Positions 52,877-64,000 of a stretch of 64,000 bases of DNA are shown one piece after another. Source of the DNA: Paralvinella palmiformis (Eukaryota; Annelida; Polychaeta; Terebellida; Alvinellidae). The notes under the pieces are model-generated. The model ran no database searches and was not told where the DNA came from. It saw only the letters and a list, made by a program, of their open reading frames with translations. Position numbers and translations under genes: made by a program. The stretch lies in assembly GCA_025642065.1 (NCBI GenBank), contig JAODUP010000451.1, forward strand, positions 124,001-188,000, given 5' to 3'. Every line of letters begins with the position of its first letter. The first letter of the stretch is position 1.

Positions 52877-54950
52877 TCACTTTATTTCAGACCATACAAT
52901 GACTTTTTTCAATTTTAACATAAGTTTTTCACTATAACAATAATTTACTGTATACTTCACAGTCTCATCAACAACATAGTCCTCTAGATATTTTGGTTTG
53001 TTACGCTGTCTTACAGGATTTCCCCGGGTATTCACATTAATTTCCTTAAGAATTACATTTGCTTCTTGTACTTCCTCACCATTACCAGTTTCATCTATTT
53101 CTGATTCATTACTCGGAACCCCACAAACAGGATTATTTGGTACATAAACATACAATTTTGACATGTCATTTCTGTCATCAAATTTTCCTGTAAATTTGAT
53201 AAATCCTACCCTTTTGACATTATTATTTTCAGGAAAAATATGCTATGCTACATTTTTTGTATCCCACAAAGATAAATTTTTCTCTTCGTTCATCTAATTT
53301 TGATTTGGTTTGTACATAGGCATAACATACTGTACCAAACTGATGCATATTACACAGATCAGGTTTTAGTCCAGTAAAACATTTGATGGGAGTTTTCTTA
53401 TTTCTAGGATTGCAACATCTATTTCCGATATATGCTGAAGCCATTACGGCATAAGTCCACACTTGGTTTGGCAAATTAGCCTCTAACAATAAAAATCTAG
53501 CCATTGAACGTGTTGCACATCTTTCTGGTTCTCTATTTCTATATTGGGACCCTTTTCCCTTGACACAAGGGGGGGGGGTTATTTTCATATCTTTTACATT
53601 ACAATGACCAAGAATCTTGTGCCATTTTTCTGCTGTGTAGTTGACAGTTCTTCCGAGAACAGCAATGTTCATGTAGTACAATCTACCATGTTTCTGAATG
53701 TAAAACTTAGAACCATCTGGAGCACGCATTTCTGTATAATGTTGCGTGAACTTTACAGATGCCCTTTTTTGGTGTTGCTGCATTCACAGAAAATATGTCT
53801 TGTATATATGTAGGTACATACAAAACATCTACCATTTTCATCATGCAATACTACTTCAGCATCACCTCTACCAAGAATAATGCCATTTGTCTTGTTACCA
53901 TCTGCAAGTTCATTGTAATGATTTTTAGATTCAAACCTTTTGTCAAACTTTGATTTGTCATTTACAATGTGAGTTGTTGCCCAACAATCTACCAACAAAG
54001 TATGCCTCACACTACAGCTATACTTCCATTCACATTATCAACACTAGGTTTAAAAAGCAAAATAATGTTCATTTTCAGTACTGCCACTGATTTTATTCCT
54101 GGAGGTCGCTGACTTTGCGAAATATCGCCTTCGGCATTCTCTCGTATTGTGTGTCTTTGATCGACACCACTTCTTTTAGCCCTTGTTCTTTTGAAGATCT
54201 GTATTTGTGTATTCGAAAGATTTGTGTCTTAGTCTTCCGCGTGAATAACACTTCACCATGCCGTCACTACCATTTTTCCAAGAAGAATGTTTGTGCTTCA
54301 AATTGATGACACTATCTGATACATGCGATATGTGACATCTTTTAGTTTCTTCAAAAATCTTCAATTCCACTTTGAAATCGGTGAGGATAATCGGTTTCTC
54401 CTTCTGTGACTCAGTTGTTAAGAATGTTTTGAATTCAAAAGGTAGTCCCTTCGGGATCATTGCAGTAAATAAGCTGTCACTTACTGTTTCTCTTGCCATC
54501 TTCAGAGAGTTGGCTGCCGTTTCGTTCCGTATCATATAATCTGTCACCGATTCATTACTTCCCAAGCTAATAAGGTAAGTTCAGTATATATAGCAATAAC
54601 TCTAGGTTTTCATTTACCTAAGTAATGTTCCTGTAGAATATGTAATGCTTTTCTCACGCCGTTCTTGGCATCACGGATGACCAGGCATAAACTTCTGTCG
54701 TCAATAAATTGAACAATTTCAGTAAAAGCATTACTGTTCTTTTCAGCATCTGGTTGTTCATCATCCCCGTCTTTGGGCACAATTACGTCATGTAATTTTT
54801 GCAGTCTCATGTATTTCAGAAACTTCGCTTTCCATAATTCGTATTTTATCTCATCACCATCAAACACCAGCCGCTGCCTGCTGGACACATAACCTGTTGT
54901 AGTTTGGCTTTGACTCATGATAGTGGTTCACTTGTTCACAATAGACCGAT
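52877..54950 (-). mobile_element. Ty1/Copia retrotransposon relic: gag, protease, partial integrase
   Basis: From 54918 down the minus strand: a gag start (MSQSQTTTGYVSSRQRLVFD); a second gag part at 54565-54176 with an eroded zinc knuckle (VKCYSRGRLRHKSFE); a protease-like box LVDCWATTHIVND at about 53990; and a GAG-pre-integrase block WHKILGHCNVKDM near 53670. A jump leads straight to the C-terminal integrase segment (LPNQVWTYAVMASAYIGNR, FGTVCYAYV, EKFIFVGY). The linker RQRNKPKYLEDYV ends the readable part. The integrase catalytic core and nearly all of the reverse transcriptase are missing. Confidence 0.85.
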
Positions 54951-55332
54951 TCAATTGCCTACATACAAGTATACACAAGTTATATACATTACATGTGGGC
55001 TGGTTATGGCCACCACGTGTGCCTTTGATAGGCACGATTTACCTGCACTTAGACAACAGTTTTGTTCTTCGGTTGTTTAAGCACTAATAGATGCAACCCT
55101 TAACCATAAATATTTAGTAAAAGTACATGAAAATAGACAGAATAATTTTAATTTTTGTTCAGTAGCTCCTTTGTCTTGAATTAAAGATGGATTGGCTTTG
55201 AGAAATCCCAGCATACTATTGATGGGATCACAGAAAATTCCATGGCCTTAAAATAGCTAATTAGGGATTGTTGTATTATGGTGGACGTACGGCAGGCACG
55301 GTGTAGTACGGTTTGTCACGGTTGCCCACCAG

Positions 55333-55335
<3 letters not shown>

Positions 55336-55364
<29 letters not shown>

Positions 55365-55425
55365 CGGCCCATTTAGCTTACCTTGTGCACAAAAGTGGCC
55401 GTAAAACATCAATCATCATCATCAT

Positions 55426-55467
<42 letters not shown>
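55336..55467. repeat. TA arrays flanking a SINE-A 3' fragment
   Basis: TA run at 55337-55364, SINE-A tail (CGGCCCATTTAGCTTACC, GTGGCCGTAAAAC, ATC repeat) at 55365-55431, then TA run at 55432-55467. The mixed repeat frame across it is an artefact. Confidence 0.85.
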
Positions 55468-55469
<2 letters not shown>

Positions 55470-55639
55470 GTAAATGGTGGACAGAGTCATTTGTTATCAT
55501 GTTTCCGTTGGTGAACAACCACCTGAATCGTCTTCAACTCATCAATTGGCAGCTACAAGTGCATGAACAGCAGAACAATTTCAGGCTTGTCCTAGTCATT
55601 CTCCATCAGCTTAGAATAAGGAGGCAAAGAATACAAAGA

Positions 55640-56170
55640 ACAGTATGAGTTCGTCAATGGATCCAGAGAAGACCAACATTAGGCCAGTACTCTCGATTGA
55701 TGAATGAACTGAGGATTGAATATGCGAGATCCTTCAGGAACTTTCTGCGAATGGAGCCAATCATGTTCTGTGAACTCTCACTTAGACTGGAGGGTAGACT
55801 CTCTAAACAAGACACTTTCTACCGCAAGCATTGAAACCTGGGCTGAAGCTGGCAGTTACTCTGCGCTATTTAGCCTCAGGTGGTAACTATCACTCCTTGA
55901 TATACGGTTCCAGGGTCCCACACAACACCATACCAATGGTCATCATTGTATTGGGGCTTTAGATGGCGAACACATTGCCATAAAATAACCCAAGTATGTA
56001 GATTTGCGGTGTACTATAACTACAAAGGGGTTTCACTCCATTATCGTATTGCCTCTGCTGGATGCAGATTACAAGTTCACTTGGGCGAATGTTGGTACAA
56101 ATGGTTCATCTGATGATATCCAAGTGTTCAACAATTCATTGCAGCATTTTGACTGTGTTTGTATTCTGTA
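55640..56170 (+). pseudogene. PIF/Harbinger transposase relic (HARBI1-like)
   Basis: The + strand encodes in shifting frames QYSRLMNELRIEYARSFRNF, LRMEPIMFCELSLRLEGRL, GLKLAVTLRYLASGGNYHSL and GSRVPHNTI. An internal deletion follows, then a degraded HCIGALDGEHIAIK box and a segment matching LLDADYKFTWANVGTNGSSD. The first catalytic Asp region (ALDG) is visible but several stops intervene. Confidence 0.8.
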
Positions 56171-56519
56171 GAGGAACTAATCTTAATGTCACTGTACATG
56201 ACAAGTATTGGATTGTGTTTATTGTATCCCAGGTCATATAGCTGTATATGACTATATCTGTTTTAATGAACATTGTATTCTATGCCATATTATTATTATT
56301 GTATAGCTGTTTTACAATATATTGTGTCCCATGTGCTATTGCTGTATAGACAAAACAAGACAATTTATTCACAATTTCCGATTCACACATAATACATGAC
56401 ATAGTATAATATTAATAGTAATAGGGGAAATTGAGGGACAGGCATAGCCATAATGGCTGTATTCCTACCTGCCCATGTTTTAATGTAGGCTTATATACCC
56501 AGTATTTTTGGTCAAATGA

Positions 56520-57070
56520 CAACAATCGCGCGACCGTAAAGACACCGTAGTACCAAGTAGCGTCCTACACCGTATAGGCGCCGTACTCAAACCGTAATCA
56601 GCCGTAGTAACACTGACATTAACTTGTTACTTGTAGAAATTTGAGGTAGAGACCCCTGGCTGTCGCCTATTGGGCAGATCCACCTGGTGTTGACATCTGT
56701 TCTGTCTTTATTGATGATGGTGGTGTTTATAAGTGGGGTGATGATGTCTGGTAGGAATGTTGATTTTTCTAATAATCAATCCTGCTAGATGATCTGGAAG
56801 TTTGTAGTCTTCTGTTCATCGGGTAGCCTGGGCAGTTGAGCAGATAATGTACGGGGTTGTATCCTTGTTGGCAGTGAAGGCAGAGTGTTAGGGCTGACGG
56901 ACTGCTAAATACTGACATTAACCGTACTGACATCGACGTATACAACCGTATATTGATACCTTAGGAGAAACGTAACATTTATTTTCGCGTCGAAATTCAC
57001 CACCGATCACCACGGTTTATAGACCGTAGACAAACGTGGTTTTCTTTCAGGTCAATGTATATAACCGTAT
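56520..57070. repeat. ACCGTA/TACGGT-rich block beside the Harbinger relic
   Basis: Many short ACCGTA words (56535-56610 and 56925-57075), matched in opposite sense by TACGGT/ACGGTT words at 55288-55325 on the other side of the transposase relic. They may be subterminal repeats of the element. Confidence 0.4.
56690..56900 (-). mobile_element. LINE C-terminal fragment with CCHC motif
   Basis: The minus strand encodes LCLHCQQGYNPVHYLLNCPG, a C-x2-C-x7-H-x4-C arrangement typical of the C-terminus of many non-LTR retrotransposon ORF2 proteins, followed by YPMNRRLQT. No reverse-transcriptase motif is adjacent. Confidence 0.55.
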
Positions 57071-57075
57071 AGGTG

Positions 57076-58156
<1,081 letters not shown>

Positions 58157-58159
58157 TGA

Positions 58160-59700
58160 TGATCATTGTAATTTTCCATACTATTCTTGAATACCATCCC
58201 GGGAATACCATCCCACTGTCTATCTTGATAATAAAATTACATGGACGAAGATTCAGTCATTTTTTCCACTCTAAAATTGAGTACATAATAGAATTACAGC
58301 AATAACTCAATCTCTAATTCACATACACACAGGGGTAGTATTTTCCGTTTTATTTCTTTTTTAAATTAATTCTTAAATTCGTATAAATCCGCAAAGTCGG
58401 ATCCTGTAACAAAGCTAGACATCGCTATTTAAGTTGTTTTGTTTGTTATGAGTGAGTAATTATTATTAATATAGTTGCTCACGCACCAGACTAGATTAAT
58501 GTTTAGCATGTAATCTAGACCTGTGTGTCCACACAGGTACCATATTTGCGCCATATATTATTTGGGTATTTGTATAGACACATATATAGTACACCAGATC
58601 ATAAAAAATTACTTTCTTCACCCTATAAATCGATAACTGAAATTGTGCATGCTAAATCCAGCATATATTCAGGGAGATGTTACCTTTAAATATATTAGGT
58701 TGATTGAAATTAAGATTGTACGTCTGTACCAAAAGCATAAAATGACTACTCCATGCATGGCTTTGTTCCGCGAAAATATTATTTGAAAATTCGCAGTTAT
58801 AACATTTTACACTGGAAAGCAAATAAAAGGTTATTAAAAGCTGACACATTTTTGACACAATATTATATTACAAATATAATTATTTTGAAAAAAAATTATG
58901 CCAGGTAAACTTTGCTAAAAATATTAAAAAGAAAAAAAAATTATATATAAGGAATAGAAAAAAATATATAATGAATAAAGTAGTTAAAAATATATTTCAT
59001 GCAGTTACTTTAAACCACAATCAATAAAGACGTTAAGGAATAATAATAATAATAAAAAAATATTTAAAAAAAATAATTATTCTTATGATAATATTTGTTG
59101 AAGCAAATGGAAGTAGAGTTTTCAGAGCAACTTCAGTACGCTCGACATATTTACTTTGATAAATCTCGATGCTGGTTATGCCTGAGACACATGCCCAAGG
59201 GGGGTATTTCTTAGGGAAGGAAGCATTTTATAAATTAAAACAATTTGAATCCACATCCTGGAAGTTTGCAACGCAATGTCCTATAATTGCTGCACCCTGT
59301 GTCTGTATTTTAAAAGATATAATATTGTTTAATTATAACATTTTATATCAATATTTTCAAAAGAATTACAGTTACTATACAAATGTTCGATGTTTTAGTT
59401 GGAACATGCAGCTGTTGGGTGCCTCCTATGCAGCCAATATTTTAATTATATAGCCGCAGTTGGCTAAGCTCAGTTTCCCCCAGGCCAGGGGTGATAAAAT
59501 GTAGGCCTATCCAATTTCCGTTTGCTGAAAAGACCACTGTCAGTGTCTGGTGCCTACATGTTGATGACATGTATTTCACGGTAGGCATCCATACACGCTC
59601 ATTAAGTCGGGGTATTTTTAACGAAAACGTGTGTGTTGCAAATTTATCGAAACATCGGGCTATCGAAACATGGAAGGGGTCGAAACTGAATGCGACCGAA
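58160..59700. other. intergenic, AT-rich, no gene recognised
   Basis: A-rich runs at 58860-59080. The 94-residue frame at 59169-59453 has no recognisable features. Confidence 0.4.
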
Positions 59701-59851
59701 ATGTCTTGTTAACGTCTGCCACTAGCGAGATTTCACGTGATGCTAGTTAGTAGTTCGGCGGTGCCATTTTGTTTGTTCATAATACATCGTTGAGCGCTGT
59801 TCGTTTAATTTCCACCGGATTTAAGTCGTTGTTCATATTTTGGCATTTGCA
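59701..59851 (+). promoter_or_regulatory. RBM26/27 promoter and 5'UTR region
   Basis: GC content rises just before the start codon. An E-box CACGTG lies in TTTCACGTGATG near 59735, and a YY1-type GGTGCCATTTTG near 59760 is typical of TATA-less housekeeping promoters. Transcription probably starts near that motif, about 90 bp before the ATG. Confidence 0.5.
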
Positions 59852-59910
59852 ATGATCATACAGAACGTTGAAGCATTAAAGGAGTGGCTCACAAAAACGC
59901 TGACTCCCAT
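59852..59910 (+). CDS. RBM26: first coding exon of an RBM26/RBM27 orthologue (partial gene)
   Basis: ATG at 59852 opens a 59-nt exon encoding MIIQNVEALKEWLTKTLTP, then AT and the donor GTAAGATTC at 59911. Vertebrate RBM26 and RBM27 begin with MIIENFEALKSWL and a TLEPI block, and their first exon encodes the start of the PWI-like domain. The match in sequence and position at the extreme N-terminus is strong for such a short exon. The phase (2) leaves the next codon as Ile if the next exon starts with T, A or C. Exon 2 (expected CDADPSALA) was not found before 64000, so the first intron exceeds 4 kb. The family consists of nuclear CCCH zinc-finger/RRM proteins linked to poly(A)-RNA decay. RBM26 and RBM27 cannot be told apart here. 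Confidence 0.75.
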
Positions 59911-60593
59911 GTAAGATTCATTAGCTATCGCCAAATACAGCCACCCGACAGCATTAACTTCATTAACCTGTTTCAGTGTTCGAGTGTGTCCCGAATTACT
60001 CTGTCATGCTTTTTCAGACATCTGGGGATTGGATGTAACATATAGTAATGGACCTTTTCAATTATCTTGAAGTAATACGTTATTTTGATCAATTCATTGT
60101 TAATGTTAGGGTTTATACCATGTCAAAAGAAATGACAGCAATTGAATTGAGTAACAACTAGATCTAAACCATGACATGTCCATGATAATGAATGATATGA
60201 TCAGGTGATATTTGGTTATTATTTAAAAATTAAATGTGAGGTAAATTCCACACAAATTTCAACATGCATATCAAAATATATAATGGTTCCATGGCATGAT
60301 TTAGTTAACTGACATGGATGATGGAACTACAAATAGGAACATTCACCATGAAGCGAGTTATCTGATTTTGTAGCCTACAAAATCACAGAACTCACTCCAT
60401 GGACAACGTTAATATCCTTTTATTTCCTTTAGTGAGTTTACAGTTGTTTGTGTAATTCTGATTTGCTTTTGTTCGACTGTCTTTAACCTGTTTATGGTCA
60501 TTTGTTGTATACTGTTTTCTAGTCGTTGACTTTGGGATCAAGGAACCTATATTGCCCTATCATCTTTTGCCATTAGTGCCCTTGTAATTTAGT

Positions 60594-61411
60594 CATGGTT
60601 GGGGTGATTGTAATCGATTACATGATCTCAGGTAATCGTAATTTCCAGATGCAATGTAATCATAATCAGCAATTACTTTCACGATTACACAACATTGTTT
60701 ACCATGCTATATTATGCCAGAGATATGGTTTGGTTTGTAAGGCAAAAGTTAACACTTGAACTGATTTACCCATTGACAGACTGTTGTCATATTTATATAC
60801 ATGATGATTTGTCAGTTTATTTGTTCTATGAACATGAAAGGACAATGTGTTGAAACACTGCTTCAGATGTTGGTGCTATTATAAGTCATATAAACAGGCA
60901 TTTTCACATGGTTAGGCCTAAACTAGTCACACAGTCAGCAATCGTGCATGACCTCTTTCTGACACCAGATACAAAGACTATAGCATTCAGATGAAAATCA
61001 ACCAATTAAATTAACGCATGCGTTAGTGAACATAAACAGTGCCACATATTAGCCCCCGGTGACAAACTTGGGTATTGGATAGAGATCAAAGGTTGAAGTA
61101 TGGAGGTGCCCGAGTTATAGGAGAAAAGTATAATTTAAAGCATAGCAATAATTTAAGAACATACCTGAAAATGCGTCTGATTCTTACAAAGCAACATGTA
61201 AACACTGTAGATTGTTTATATCGGTATTATACATGTAACCGAGTGAATATTGATGAAGAATCACCTTCATGTTTGTGTTATATACATTGCAATCATGATT
61301 ACTTTACAATGTAATTGTAATCGATTACATCCAGAATGAATGTAATCGTAATCATGGTATTCTCAAGTAATCATAATCGATTACCTTGGTCTTGTAATCG
61401 CCCTACCCCTG
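60594..61411. mobile_element. hAT MITE family H1, copy 2, in RBM26/27 intron 1
   Basis: The left end is CATGGTTGGGGTGATTGTAA and the reverse complement of the right end is CAGGGGTAGGGCGATTACAA. The exact 8-bp duplication AATTTAGT lies at 60586-60593 and 61412-61419. 818 bp, rich in subterminal TAATCGATTAC words, homologous to the element at 35500-37954. Confidence 0.88.
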
Positions 61412-61867
61412 AATTTAGTAGGTAATGCAGTGTTGCAGATCTTCAGACACTAGTTAGAATTAAAGTGTTATCTGTGTCTTTAGAATATCTTCACTTGGTT
61501 ATCTCATTACTCTATGGTATAGTCCTATATCTATATGTTTCCTACACTCATCCATCACTTGGGCTAAGAAAAAAATCACTTGTTCATCTGTTGCTTCATT
61601 TTGTTACTTTTTCCAAGTGTAGCAAATACAGTAAAAGCCATCATGAGAAAAACATTACAACTATAAAATACATTATTGGAGAATGATTATTATGTTAAAG
61701 CAGCATATATTTTCAAGTGTCATTTATTCAACTTAATATATTCAATGGATGTTGTAGGTTGAGCATTTACAAACATAATTTATTTAGTATTGTCAATTAT
61801 CAGTTGGGTGCTTTTAAAATCACATATATACAAAATCTGTGCTTTCATTCATTGACTATGCTATTTA

Positions 61868-61925
61868 ATCTAAATTTATTTAGAAGTAGTCCCTGTGGAA
61901 AAGCCATAAAAAACAGACCAACTGC
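61868..61925 (+). mobile_element. SINE-C body fragment
   Basis: CTAAATTTATTTAGAAGTAG then TCCCTGTGGAAAAGCCATAA matches the body of the SINE-C copy near 19935-19985. The head is absent. Confidence 0.5.
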
Positions 61926-62261
61926 AGCTCCCTTATTTTCCCTTTACTGATGTTTTTAGACCAAAAAAAATCAGCCCAAAATTACTTGTTGTTTTAATGG
62001 CTCAGGAAGGTCTGAAATAAGCATGCACCCAGTGCCCAGGCAGGTAATAATGTCGCAGGGCTGGTAACTATGACGAGTAGTCAGCCTGGTGGGTTGATAT
62101 CAATCTGGGGAGAGATGTGCTGATAAACATACCATTTATGTTGATATTTTAACCCAAACGGGCAATATTTTGACATACGATCAAAGCTACATGGTTGGTA
62201 CCTACCAAGATTGTGTTTATAAACAATGAATGGGTGCCTAAATGGTAACCTGGTTTGCCCC

Positions 62262-62365
62262 AGATCTGTAGCACCTGAGTTCAAACCCCAGCTGGGCTAT
62301 CTCAGAAAAGTGTTTCAATTTGGCTTCATTAGCTTTGGTGGTTGCTTGGCCCATTTAGTTTATCA
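62262..62365 (+). mobile_element. SINE-A, strongly diverged fragment
   Basis: A GAGTTCAAACCCC-like B box, the GGGCTATCTCAG...GTTTCAATTTGGCTTCATTA stretch (head-body junction) and TTGGCCCATTTAGTTTATC are recognisable. The 3' end and tail are lost. An older copy. Confidence 0.6.
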
Positions 62366-63254
62366 GATGCATAGAAATAGCTTGAATAACTCCAATATTC
62401 AAAATTATAAACAAGCCAATGTTTTTGATGATTTGTGGATCTGACAGCAGTAAGTATTAAGATATGAGTTTTTTCCTACAAAAGTCATTCAGTTATGAAA
62501 AAGTGAAGTAGACATTTTGCCGTGTATTTTCCAGTCATATTATGACAATGACTAGTTTGGAATAGAACAGATGAAGATTTAAAAGAGATGATATTTAATA
62601 ATAAGGATGACAGCCTTCATTAGGGGCAGTGTGGATGTGTACTGTGTTTAGTGTCAACAGTGGTCACAATAAAGCTATTCCTCATCGAAATGAATGGTAA
62701 TACTTGTATTTAAACCCCGTCCTGGTGCCTTTTTGCAGGGTGGATTATGAACTGTACTAAATCATACATGAGAGTCCTGTTTGTTCAAAGACAAATTTAG
62801 CTCAGAAAAAAAAATTGGTATCACAAGAATATTACCATGTTGGTATAATTTAAAGTATATAGTGATGTTTGTGACCATATTTCATATCATGGTGAATTTG
62901 GTGTAACAAATGTAATAGAAAGTTATATTTGTCATAGTTAAACTACAATTTTTGTGCTTTGAAGATACTGCAGGCCCCCATTATTACACAGTCATTAGGG
63001 TCCACAACCTGTTCACCGCGAGACAGAGCATGGTCTGGTGGGAGATAATAGGGAGTCCCTTGTATTCACCTCGTTTTGTACAATCCTTGAAGGTTACATA
63101 CAATTTTTTAAATGTGGGTATAACACACAGTTCATTGTTTAACTATTGAATTTTCAGATTGTCAGATATTTCCTGGTTTTTCTCTTTGTATTAGATAAAA
63201 CAGCTACTCTGGAATACTCCAATACTAGTTGTTATAGTTCTTTCTTATTGTGAT

Positions 63255-64000
63255 CAGGGTTGGTTTTCTCCCCAGCATAAAGGTATTTCTCCCCTGCCAC
63301 GGGGAGAAAGGGGGAGAAATACCTTTCTGCCAGGGAGAAAGTGGGGAGAAACTTCCAGATGTGTTTATTTTAAGGTGCAAAGCATAACCATGTGTAAGCC
63401 ATGGTATCACCAAGTACATTTGTACAGGGATACAATTAAATTATTACTGTTTTCATTTGTTTAATAATGTTTAGGAAAAACAACAAAGTGCTTCCAGACA
63501 TAATCTCACTGTCTACTTCCCTTGAATATGTTGAATGTTATGTGGTAAAGTGCAAAACAAACCTGCAAGATAAAGCAATTTGTCCAGCCACAATATTTAA
63601 CATTTACAAAGTATAAATTTGTATGTCATATGTGCACCTCAAGAGACTATATATAAATGATGACATTATCAATAGCCATGCAAATTTATACTACTGATGA
63701 TCAGCCAACATATATGCTCAAGAATAACTAACTAATCTGCTGAGATCAATAACCCCCCATCAGTGTCACATTTATCTAGTCAATATGAAGTCTATCTACC
63801 ATATTATAATTAGGCAGTGCAGATACTTCCCTATGCTATAGTGTAATAACAATCATACACCACTCACCCACTGCTGCATATTTAATATGCAGCAGTGGGT
63901 GAGTGTTATTACACAGCAGCATCTCTTCACAGTAATACATACATGTAGTTATTACTACAGACTACATGATGTTGTCAGTAGTATTCAAGCATGACTAGAC
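63255..64000 (-). mobile_element. dispersed TIR element (hAT-like), copy 2, cut by the window edge
   Basis: Begins CAGGGTTGGTTTTCTCCCC. From about 63330 onward it is the reverse complement of 12340-11622. A subterminal hairpin of AAAGGTATTTCTCCCC units lies at 63275-63345. It continues beyond 64000; about 390 bp more are expected from the 11-kb copy. Confidence 0.7.
63861..63905. repeat. 45-bp palindrome inside the dispersed element
   Basis: Arms of 22 bp (CACTCACCCACTGCTGCATA then TT, and the complement) around a single central T, with a further outer pair GTGTAATAAC (63841-63850) and GTTATTACAC (63905-63914). The copy near 11730-11760 has lost part of one arm. Confidence 0.9.

Noticed and set aside
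59169..59453. 94-codon + strand frame
   Set aside because: No recognised motif and no splice or start support.

Overview
This is animal nuclear DNA. It is AT-rich, its genes are split into many small exons with GT-AG introns, and most of the rest is decayed transposons and microsatellites. The mobile-element mix (tRNA-headed SINEs with ATC or ATT tails, Jockey/L2-like LINEs, many hAT relics, a Copia relic, a PIF/Harbinger relic) would fit a mollusc or another lophotrochozoan. That placement is an inference; nothing here proves the species.

Three host genes can be read. (1) An NFXL1 orthologue on the + strand, 13815-30205, has 17 coding exons that join in frame to about 901 residues: a RING-like domain, a long NFX1-type zinc-finger array and a C-terminal membrane anchor. 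(2) An AFG2A/SPATA5 orthologue on the - strand, 48328-31541, has 16 coding exons and about 836 residues: a short N-terminal C2HC cluster, an N-domain and two AAA+ ATPase modules. Genes 1 and 2 are tail to tail, with probable poly(A) signals about 75 bp apart. (3) The first coding exon of an RBM26/RBM27 orthologue lies on the + strand at 59852-59910; the rest lies beyond the window.

Layout: 1-13.8 kb is intergenic, with a TA-flanked TIR element, a LINE 3' end, a hAT relic and half of a dispersed inverted repeat. 13.8-31.4 kb is NFXL1, whose introns carry four SINE families, a hAT transposase relic and a TIR element; its 3'UTR carries another TIR element. 31.4-48.4 kb is AFG2A, with a LINE-hAT-hAT nest in intron 10, two copies of a palindromic MITE, a hAT MITE with an exact 8-bp duplication, and an inverted repeat pair around exon 1. 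48.6-57.1 kb is a transposon graveyard (Copia with a recognisable LTR and polypurine tract, hAT, Harbinger, LINE). 57.1-64 kb holds a very long TG microsatellite, the RBM26/27 promoter and first exon, and two further hAT-type elements.

The host genes have no evident shared pathway. NFXL1 is a membrane-anchored RING/NFX1 protein, AFG2A is a ribosome-biogenesis AAA ATPase, and RBM26/27 is a nuclear RNA-binding protein. I found no undescribed gene system. The most notable content is the transposon archaeology, which target-site duplications make directly checkable.
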